Shown in pieces: positions 18,364-24,565 of a DNA stretch of 24,565 bases (positions within the stretch are counted from its first letter, which is position 1; each line of letters begins with the position of its first letter). This DNA comes from JASHSH01 sp036490215. GTDB taxonomy: Bacteria > Pseudomonadota > Alphaproteobacteria > Rhodospirillales > Magnetospirillaceae. Both the position numbers and the translations under genes were made by a program. Where the stretch lies: positions 1 to 24,565 of the forward strand of contig DASXEH010000040.1 of assembly GCA_036490215.1 (NCBI GenBank), in the 5' to 3' direction. The notes below the pieces were generated by a model. The model was not told the origin of the DNA. It did no database searches and was given only the letters and a program-made list of their open reading frames with translations.

Positions 18364-19485
18364 TTAGAAATCGAACTTGTTGATGTTGTCCTTGCTGTAG
18401 ATGAAGGGCGCGCCCAGCAGGATTTCGCTGCCGTTGACCACCTGCAGCTTGCCCAGCTTGCCGGCATCCGCTTCCTTGTCGCCCGGCTTCAGCTTGCCAT
18501 CGACCACATCACGTAGCACGTAAGCAGCCGCGTAGCCGAGATCGATCGGGTTCCACAGCACCACCGACTTGACGCAATCCGAAGCCACATAGGGCTTCAT
18601 CGCGTTCGGCGTGGCGAGGCCGACAACGGCCACTTTGCCGCACAGCTTCGCCTTGGTCACGGCTTCGGCCGAGGCCGGAGTCGCCACCGACGTCATGCCG
18701 AGCAGGCCCTGCAGCTTGTCGCCGTACTTGTTGATCAGGGTCGTGGCCTGGTTGAAGGACAGGTTGTTGTCTTCCTGCGCTTCGACCGTCTCGAGCCACT
18801 TCATCTTCGGATGGCACTTCGCCTGATAGGCCTGCATTTCAGCGATCCACCGCGCCTGGTTCGGCGTAGTGAAGGTGCTGGTGACGATGCCGAACGAAGC
18901 CTCTTCGCCCTTTTCCTTGGCCAGGCTGTCGATCATCGCCTTGGCGATGCCGTTGAACTGCGCCTGGTTGACAAACCATTCGCGGGCGTCGGGCTGTGAG
19001 TTGGCGTCGTAACCGACGACATGAATGCCCTTCGACAGAGCCTTCTTCAGCACCGGCGCAATGGCCACCGGGTCGTTGGCGGCGAACAGGATGCCGTTGA
19101 CGCCCTTGGTGATATAGTTGTCGATGAACTTGATCTGCTCATCGATCTTGGCTTCGGTCGGGCCATCGGTGCTGGCCTTCATGTTGCCCATTTCCTTGGC
19201 CGCGTCCTGGATGCCCTTGCTGGTGGCATTGAAGTAGCCGATGCCGATCAGCTTCGGCACGTCGACCACGGTAATCTCTTTGCCCTTGAGATCGGGCGCG
19301 TTGACAGCCTTGCCGCCGTCATAGGCAACGGGAGCAGCCGCTCCGCCGCCGCCACCGGCCGCGCAGGCCAACGGGTTGGTCGGCAGATCGTCGGCGCCAT
19401 CCCATTTCTTGTCGGCGGCGTTCGCCGTTCCGATATAGAGCAAAGCGCCCAGCAGTGCGGACGCTGCCGTCATTGTTTTAAACAT
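18364..19485 (-). CDS. rhaS: Rhamnose ABC transporter periplasmic binding protein
   Basis: The 373-residue protein has a signal peptide (hydrophobic residues about 5-20, cleavage after TANA) and a periplasmic-binding-protein type 1 sugar-binding fold. The opening strand is KEITVVDVPKLIGIGYFNATSKGIQDAAKEMG. Further on are GVNGILFAANDPVAIAPVLKKAL, GIHVVGYDANSQP and GTSV-like LLGMTSVATPASAEAV, all typical of ribose/rhamnose binding proteins. It would hand L-rhamnose to the RhaP-RhaQ permease pair. A GGGAGGACGAGGA purine-rich ribosome-binding region precedes the ATG. A glycine-rich ACAAGGGGGAAAP linker near residues 36-48 is unusual. Its position after the permeases differs from the rhizobial order rhaRSTPQUK. 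It is followed by a stable hairpin that could give this gene its own excess mRNA. Confidence 0.92.
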   Translation of the reverse strand: MFKTMTAASALLGALLYIGTANAADKKWDGADDLPTNPLACAAGGGGGAAAPVAYDGGKAVNAPDLKGKEITVVDVPKLIGIGYFNATSKGIQDAAKEMGNMKASTDGPTEAKIDEQIKFIDNYITKGVNGILFAANDPVAIAPVLKKALSKGIHVVGYDANSQPDAREWFVNQAQFNGIAKAMIDSLAKEKGEEASFGIVTSTFTTPNQARWIAEMQAYQAKCHPKMKWLETVEAQEDNNLSFNQATTLINKYGDKLQGLLGMTSVATPASAEAVTKAKLCGKVAVVGLATPNAMKPYVASDCVKSVVLWNPIDLGYAAAYVLRDVVDGKLKPGDKEADAGKLGKLQVVNGSEILLGAPFIYSKDNINKFDF

Positions 19486-19551
19486 TCCTCGTCCTCCCTT
19501 TTTCCTCGTTGGACGTGTTTCGAGCTGCCCGCCCCCGGACAGCCCCTCGAC

Positions 19552-20541
<990 letters not shown>

Positions 20542-20543
20542 AG

Positions 20544-21533
20544 TCAGCGCCTCGCCGCGCGCCGGCGTCGCGCCAGATCGGCCAGCACCGTGATCAGGAT
20601 CAGCGCGCCCTGCACCGCGCGCAGCCAATAGGGTGAGATATCGACGAAGATCAGCGACGAGCCGATGGCTGCGATCAATACCGCCGCCAGGGTCGAGCCG
20701 ATCACCGAGCCGGTGCCGCCGAGGATGCTGACACCGCCGACGACCGAGGCGGTAATGACGGTCAGCTCGAGATTGGGCGGCGTCGTCGATTGGATGACGC
20801 GGAATTGGGTGGCCCACAACACGGCGGCCATACCGGCGAACAGGCCGTGGATCGCGAAAGCCATCATCGTCGTGCGCGGCTGGGAAATACCCGATAGGCG
20901 TGCAGCTTCGGGGTTGCCGCCCACAGCATAGAGTGTGCGCCCTGCCCCCGAATAGTGCATCCAATAGGCTGCGATCAGCGTGAACACGATCATCAGCACC
21001 ACGGGCAACGGGACGGTATCGCCGAACTCGAAATTCGAGAGGTGATAGTTCTCGGGCAGATCGGTGATCCAGGTGCCGCCGGTGACGCTGATCAATCCAC
21101 CCTTGAGGATCGACAGCATGCCGAGGGTGACGACGATCGAGGGGATGCGCAGATAGGCGACGATCGAGCCCATGAAGCTGAAGATCAGAACACCGAGCAC
21201 CAGCGGCGCGAGCCAGGTGATGACGACGGGATAACCGGCCTTGGCCATCGTGCCGCTGATCGTGCCCAGCACGCCGATCACCGAGCCGACCGAAATATCG
21301 ATATTGCCAGAGACGATCAGCATCGACATGCCGATCGCGGCGATGGCGATGTAGGAATTGCCGAGCAGGATATCGAGCACATTGCGCTCGGCCAGATAAC
21401 GGACATTGATCGAGCCGACGACAACGAACAGCCCGATCAGGGCGATCAACAGGATCGCCTCCTGGGAGCTCACAAGGCGCCGCCAATCGTAGCCGTGGTG
21501 CGACGTATCCATGGTGGTGGTTGCGGCGGTCAT
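20544..21533 (-). CDS. rhaP: Rhamnose ABC transporter permease, first subunit
   Basis: The 329-residue protein is a second BPD_transp_2 permease, equal in length to its partner. It shows SGNIDISVGSVIGVLGTISG, PSIVVTLGMLSILKGG, the EAARLSGI loop after RTLYAVGGN, and TASVVGGVSILGGTGSVIGSTL. Its ATG overlaps the rhaT stop by 4 bases (ATGA at 21530-21533), so translation is coupled to the ATPase. A short polar leader (MTAATTTMDTSHHGYDWRR) precedes the first helix; a second in-frame ATG eight codons in is possible. With RhaQ, RhaT and RhaS it would form the inner-membrane importer of L-rhamnose. Confidence 0.92.
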   Translation of the reverse strand: MTAATTTMDTSHHGYDWRRLVSSQEAILLIALIGLFVVVGSINVRYLAERNVLDILLGNSYIAIAAIGMSMLIVSGNIDISVGSVIGVLGTISGTMAKAGYPVVITWLAPLVLGVLIFSFMGSIVAYLRIPSIVVTLGMLSILKGGLISVTGGTWITDLPENYHLSNFEFGDTVPLPVVLMIVFTLIAAYWMHYSGAGRTLYAVGGNPEAARLSGISQPRTTMMAFAIHGLFAGMAAVLWATQFRVIQSTTPPNLELTVITASVVGGVSILGGTGSVIGSTLAAVLIAAIGSSLIFVDISPYWLRAVQGALILITVLADLARRRRAARR

Positions 21534-23047
21534 TGTGCGGCCACCGGCGCGGTCATATCGCCGCCCATCATCGCTGAGGCAATGGCTTCTTGCGTCGCCT
21601 GGGCGCGCTGGAATTCGGCGGCAATCCGCCCTTCGCGCATCACCAGGATCCGGTCGCTCATGCCCATGATCTCGGGCAGTTCCGATGAAATCAGCAGGAT
21701 CGCCATCCCTTGTTGCGCCAGCTCGCTCATCAAGCGGTGAATCTCGGATTTGGCGCCGACATCGATGCCGCGCGTCGGCTCGTCGAGGATCAGCACCTTG
21801 GGCCCTGCGGCCAGCCATTTGCCCAGCACGACCTTCTGTTGGTTGCCGCCTGAAAGCTTATTAACCACCTGCTCGATGCCGCTGGCGCGGATATCGAAGC
21901 GCTTCATGCTTTTGTTGGCAAGATCGAGTTCGGCCGCGCGGTCGAGGAACCAGCCGCGCTTCATATCCTTGAGCACGGCCATCGACACGTTTTCGCGAAT
22001 CTTCATCGGCCGCACGAGGCCTTGGATGCCGCGATCCTCGGGCACATAGGCGATGCCAAGGTGCTTGGCCGCGACCGGGCTGGCGATCGTCTCGCTCTTG
22101 CCATTGACCTTGATCTCGCCCGACTCGGCCGGCGTGATGCCGAACAGAACTTGTGCCAGTTCGGTGCGGCCAGAGCCGACAAGACCGGCCAGACCCAGAA
22201 TTTCCCCGGCGCGCAGGGTCAGGCTGATATCACGGGTCTGCGGCTTGTGAATCAGATTGCGCACTTCGAGCACCGGCTCGCCGATCTTGGCCGGCAGCTT
22301 CGGGAACAGCGCATCCAGGCGGCGGCCCACCATATGCTGCACTAACTCGTCACGGTTGGTGTCGGCGGTGTTCATCGTCTTGATCTTCTCGCCGTCGCGC
22401 AACACCGTGACGCGATCGGACAGAATGAAAATCTCTTCCATCCGGTGGCTGATATAGACGATGCCGACGCCCCGCTGACGCAGCAGTCTCACGATCGAGA
22501 ACAGCCGCTCGACATCGCGTTCGGTCAGCGCCGCCGTCGGCTCATCCATGATCAGGATGCGGGCGTTGTGCGAGAGCGCCTTGGCGATTTCGACACGCTG
22601 ACGATTGCCGACCGATAGCGTGCCGATGATCCGCGTGACATCGAGGTCATGAATGTCGAGCGAAGCCAGCAACTCGCGGGCCTTGTTCTGCATCGTCCGC
22701 CAATCGATCCCGCCGTAGCGTTTGCGCGGCGCGTGGCCCATGAAGATGTTTTCGGCCACGGTCAGTTCCGGGAACAGCAGCAGCTCTTGATAGATCGTCG
22801 CGATGCCGGCGCGCTGTGCTTCGATCGGATTGGCGAAGCGCACCGGCTTGCCGTCGACGCTCATCGTGCCGGTGTCAGGCTGATAGACGCCCGAGACCAC
22901 CTTGATCAGACTCGATTTTCCGGCGCCATTCTCGCCCAGCAGCGCATGCACCTCGGCCGAGTACACATCGAAGCTGACACCCTTCAGCGCGCGCACGCCG
23001 GGGAACGATTTTTCGATCTTATCGAGTTCGAGGATGGGCGCGGTCAT
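21530..23047 (-). CDS. rhaT: Rhamnose ABC transporter ATPase (two nucleotide-binding domains)
   Basis: The 505-residue protein is a fused double ATPase of the RbsA/sugar CUT2 type. The first domain has Walker A GENGAGKSS (about residues 38-46), signature LSVGNRQRVEIAKAL and Walker B ILIMDEPTAAL. The second has the degenerate Walker A LAGLVGSGRTEL usual for the family, signature LSGGNQQKVVLGKWL and Walker B VLILDEPTRGID. The start ATG 23047 is preferred because MTAPILELDKIEKSFPGVRAL is the normal opening; the open frame upstream to 23167 is arginine-rich and unrelated. A weak GGAAGCG sequence lies about 8 bases before it. This rhizobial RhaT is an ATPase and is unrelated to the enterobacterial proton symporter of the same name. 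Confidence 0.94.
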   Translation of the reverse strand: MTAPILELDKIEKSFPGVRALKGVSFDVYSAEVHALLGENGAGKSSLIKVVSGVYQPDTGTMSVDGKPVRFANPIEAQRAGIATIYQELLLFPELTVAENIFMGHAPRKRYGGIDWRTMQNKARELLASLDIHDLDVTRIIGTLSVGNRQRVEIAKALSHNARILIMDEPTAALTERDVERLFSIVRLLRQRGVGIVYISHRMEEIFILSDRVTVLRDGEKIKTMNTADTNRDELVQHMVGRRLDALFPKLPAKIGEPVLEVRNLIHKPQTRDISLTLRAGEILGLAGLVGSGRTELAQVLFGITPAESGEIKVNGKSETIASPVAAKHLGIAYVPEDRGIQGLVRPMKIRENVSMAVLKDMKRGWFLDRAAELDLANKSMKRFDIRASGIEQVVNKLSGGNQQKVVLGKWLAAGPKVLILDEPTRGIDVGAKSEIHRLMSELAQQGMAILLISSELPEIMGMSDRILVMREGRIAAEFQRAQATQEAIASAMMGGDMTAPVAAQ

Positions 23048-23183
23048 GAGCGCACGCTTCCTGCTCCGCTTGTGCGGAACGGGCAGCCGCCTAGCTGCGA
23101 TGACGACGCGATACCGATTACCAACCTGTCCTCCCCGAAAGCGCCGGCTTATACGCCGGTCGCCCAACCCTTACTTCAAACCA
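23048..23183 (-). other. Gap between rhaR and rhaT with short dyads
   Basis: The 136 bases between rhaR and rhaT are long for an internal operon gap. They contain CCGGC-GTATAA-GCCGG (minus strand, within 23135-23160) and, nearer rhaT, TCCGC-ACAA-GCGGA (23070-23090 region). Both dyads are short, and no T-run or clear promoter was found. An internal promoter or processing site for the transporter genes is possible. Confidence 0.3.
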
Positions 23184-23987
23184 TTACGCCACGGCGGCGA
23201 GTTGATCGGCCTCCGTCACGTCGGCAACAGTCACATCCACGCCGGCGCGGCGGAGCGTCTCCAACTCCTCCGGCTGCGCGCCCGAATCGGTGATCAAGGT
23301 CGTCACCCGGTCGATCCCGGCGACGATCATCGACGAACGCTGGCGCAGCTTCCGGCTGTCAGCCATCACCACAAGACGCTCGGCGCGTTCCAGCAGGCGG
23401 ATGCCGCACTGCACGTATTGTGGATCGGTCTCCATCAGGCCGAATGTATTGATCCCGAAGCAACCCGTGAACATGGTGCTGGCCCAGAAATGCGACACCA
23501 CATCGCTCTGATACGGGCTGATCACCGTGTTCTGCTCGCGATAGATCGTCCCGCCGGGCAGCGTGATGCGACTGTTCCCGGTGGCCAGCAGCTCGGCCGC
23601 GATCGGGAAGGAATTGGTCAGGATGTCGAGATCGGCGTGGCGCAGGAACTCGACCAGGCGCCAGGTGGTGGTGCCACCATTGATGATGATGCTTTCGCCG
23701 GGCTGGATCATCCCGGCCGCCGCGCGTGCGATGGCGCGCTTTTGCGGCACGCAGATATCGCGGCTCATTTCGAAGGGCACGCCCGCTAGATGGGCGCGAT
23801 GCCGTGCCTGCAACGCCTCGGCGCCGCCGCGCACGCGCTTGATCTCGCCGCGCTCGGCCATGGCATTGATGTCGCGACGAACAGTTGCCTCGGACGCGCC
23901 CAAAAGCTCAACCAGATCACCGACGCCGATGATCGAGCGTTCGTCGACAAGCTTCTGGATCAGCTGATGGCGTTCCCGTTCGAGCAT
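23184..23987 (-). CDS. rhaR: DeoR-family repressor of the rhamnose genes
   Basis: The 267-residue protein has a DeoR-type winged helix-turn-helix at the N terminus (about residues 1-55), seen in LERERHQLIQKLVDE, GASEATVRRDINAMAERGEI and the wing KRVRGGAEAL. A C-terminal sugar-phosphate-sensing isomerase-like domain follows, with INGGTTTWRLVEFL and ILTNSFPIAAELL. DeoR regulators normally bind a phosphorylated sugar intermediate that releases DNA. ATG 23987 is chosen over GTG 24023: the shorter form begins like typical family members and has a GGGACAGGG purine run before it. The predicted minus-strand promoter would also start RNA inside the longer version. It is divergent from rhaD and heads the transporter run, in keeping with rhizobial rhaR. 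Confidence 0.92.
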   Translation of the reverse strand: MLERERHQLIQKLVDERSIIGVGDLVELLGASEATVRRDINAMAERGEIKRVRGGAEALQARHRAHLAGVPFEMSRDICVPQKRAIARAAAGMIQPGESIIINGGTTTWRLVEFLRHADLDILTNSFPIAAELLATGNSRITLPGGTIYREQNTVISPYQSDVVSHFWASTMFTGCFGINTFGLMETDPQYVQCGIRLLERAERLVVMADSRKLRQRSSMIVAGIDRVTTLITDSGAQPEELETLRRAGVDVTVADVTEADQLAAVA

Positions 23988-24025
23988 CCCTGTCCCTAGG
24001 TGACTGTTTTCAGTCTTATTCACTC

Positions 24026-24054
24026 AGGAGACATGAGGAAACGATCAATGTCAA
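24026..24054 (-). promoter_or_regulatory. Predicted promoter for rhaR
   Basis: On the minus strand a perfect -35 hexamer TTGACA occupies 24054-24049. A 17-base spacer leads to a poor -10 (TCTCCT, 24031-24026), so the promoter is plausible but weak. The -35 lies inside the left arm of the inverted repeat. Transcription would start near 24018, between the alternative GTG and the chosen ATG of rhaR. Confidence 0.45.
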
Positions 24055-24108
24055 CCGCCGCATGATTGCTTTCGCTGCTTTTAGATCGAAGTTGGTTGAA
24101 ATTGATCG
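24042..24108. promoter_or_regulatory. Inverted-repeat operator candidate in the rhaR-rhaD gap
   Basis: CGATCAATGTCAACC (24042-24056) is repeated in opposite orientation as GGTTGAAATTGATCG (24094-24108), matching at 14 of 15 positions. The arm centres are 52 bases apart, close to five DNA helical turns, so two bound proteins would face the same side. Each arm covers the -35 hexamer of one of the two divergent promoters. The arrangement fits two RhaR sites that repress both directions and may loop the DNA. Confidence 0.75.
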
Positions 24109-24125
24109 GTTGCCGGTCCTAAAAT
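24096..24125 (+). promoter_or_regulatory. Predicted sigma-70 promoter for rhaD
   Basis: TTGAAA (24096-24101), an 18-base spacer and TAAAAT (24120-24125) each match the sigma-70 consensus at five of six positions. RNA would start near 24132, leaving a leader of about 50 bases. The -35 is within the right arm of the inverted repeat, so a repressor there would block polymerase. Confidence 0.6.
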
Positions 24126-24181
24126 CGGGCAATACAGCAAACAAGCGCTGACGATAGTTGGCGCACGGGGAGGATTGAGCG

Positions 24182-24565
24182 ATGGACGGAAGCAGCGACT
24201 TCGCGGCGCTGGTGGAAAACCGCTGGGATGAGTCTCGTGCGGCTGGAATGAAGCCCGAGGACCTCCTCCTCTATCGGTCCAACCTGCTCGGCTCGGACAA
24301 GCGCGTCACCAATTACGCGGGCGGCAACACCTCGGCCAAGATCGACATGGTCGATCCGTTGAGCGGCGACAAAGTTTCGGTGCTCTGGGTCAAAGGCTCA
24401 GGCGGCGATCTCGGCAGCATGAAGCTCGACGGTTTCGCCACGCTCTATATGGATAAGCTCGACGCGCTTCTGAAAATCTACAAGGGCCCCGAGCGCGAAG
24501 ACGAGATGGTGGCGCTCTATCCCCACTGTACTTTCAATCTCAATCCGCGCGCGGCCAGCATCGAT
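24182..24565 (+). CDS. rhaD: Bifunctional rhamnulose-1-phosphate aldolase/dehydrogenase, N-terminal part
   Basis: The open frame starts at ATG 24182, 7 bases after a strong GGGGAGGA ribosome-binding site, and runs off the window after 128 codons without a stop. The visible part is the start of a class II aldolase domain: YRSNLLGSDKRVTNYAGGNTSAK, then VLWVKGSGGDLGSMKLDGFATL. Both are hallmarks of the long rhizobial RhaD, which is about 700 residues and carries a C-terminal short-chain dehydrogenase domain that should lie beyond the window. The enzyme splits rhamnulose 1-phosphate into dihydroxyacetone phosphate and L-lactaldehyde, and the dehydrogenase half oxidises lactaldehyde. It is divergent from rhaR and under the predicted operator-covered promoter. 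An isomerase gene (rhaI) normally follows. Confidence 0.9.
   Translation, partial: MDGSSDFAALVENRWDESRAAGMKPEDLLLYRSNLLGSDKRVTNYAGGNTSAKIDMVDPLSGDKVSVLWVKGSGGDLGSMKLDGFATLYMDKLDALLKIYKGPEREDEMVALYPHCTFNLNPRAASID

Noticed and set aside
20544..21818. Longer forms of the permease frames reaching into the upstream genes
   Set aside because: They read through neighbouring genes in another frame. The ATGA overlap at 21530-21533 and the 2-base gap at 20542-20543 give normal coupled starts.
23988..24023. Longer rhaR beginning at GTG 24023
   Set aside because: The predicted promoter would start RNA after this codon, and the shorter form begins like other DeoR proteins.

Overview
The window comes from a high-GC Gram-negative chromosome, most likely an alphaproteobacterium of the Rhodospirillales/Rhizobiales kind. 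The evidence is the codon use, a rhizobial-type L-rhamnose locus, and a palindromic CGTCATTGCGAG...CTCGCGATGACG interspersed repeat typical of these genomes. No genus is claimed. Protein-coding density is high, no intergenic gap exceeds 300 bases, and no insertion sequence, integrase, CRISPR array or phage gene was seen.

Positions 1-4780 hold mixed metabolic genes. They are the 3' end of an acyl-CoA synthetase (+), a PaaI-type hotdog thioesterase (-) with a perfect 14-bp palindrome upstream, an EamA/DMT exporter (-), a divergent CynX/NimT-type MFS transporter (+) and AMP nucleosidase amn (+). A repeat element then fills the convergent gap. Positions 4781-10717 hold a secreted AcpA/phospholipase C-type phosphoesterase (-), a divergent glycosyltransferase-asnB pair (+) that looks like a small polysaccharide-modification operon, and a convergent SAM methyltransferase (-).

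Positions 10978-14510 encode a secreted amino-acid-type solute-binding protein with no transporter beside it. It is followed 35 bases later by a transmembrane hybrid histidine kinase with two near-duplicate receiver domains. The layout recalls binding-protein/sensor-kinase pairs such as TorT-TorS. Positions 14641-16368 hold a GlxA-type regulator (DJ-1/PfpI plus AraC) divergent from an HD-domain hydrolase, with a palindrome between them. A tRNA-Ser(UGA) follows on the minus strand.

Positions 16574-24565 are a near-complete L-rhamnose catabolic locus. Reading leftwards it is rhaR (DeoR repressor), rhaT (ABC ATPase), rhaP and rhaQ (permeases), rhaS (binding protein), a UUCG-capped hairpin, rhaU (mutarotase) and rhaK (kinase). 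Divergent from rhaR is the start of rhaD, a bifunctional rhamnulose-1-phosphate aldolase/dehydrogenase, cut by the window edge; an isomerase (rhaI) would be expected just beyond. Rhamnose would enter through RhaSTPQ, be anomerised by RhaU, isomerised, phosphorylated by RhaK and cleaved by RhaD to dihydroxyacetone phosphate and lactaldehyde. The rhaR-rhaD gap carries a 14/15-matching inverted repeat whose two arms each cover a -35 hexamer of oppositely directed promoters, a strong candidate for the RhaR operator.
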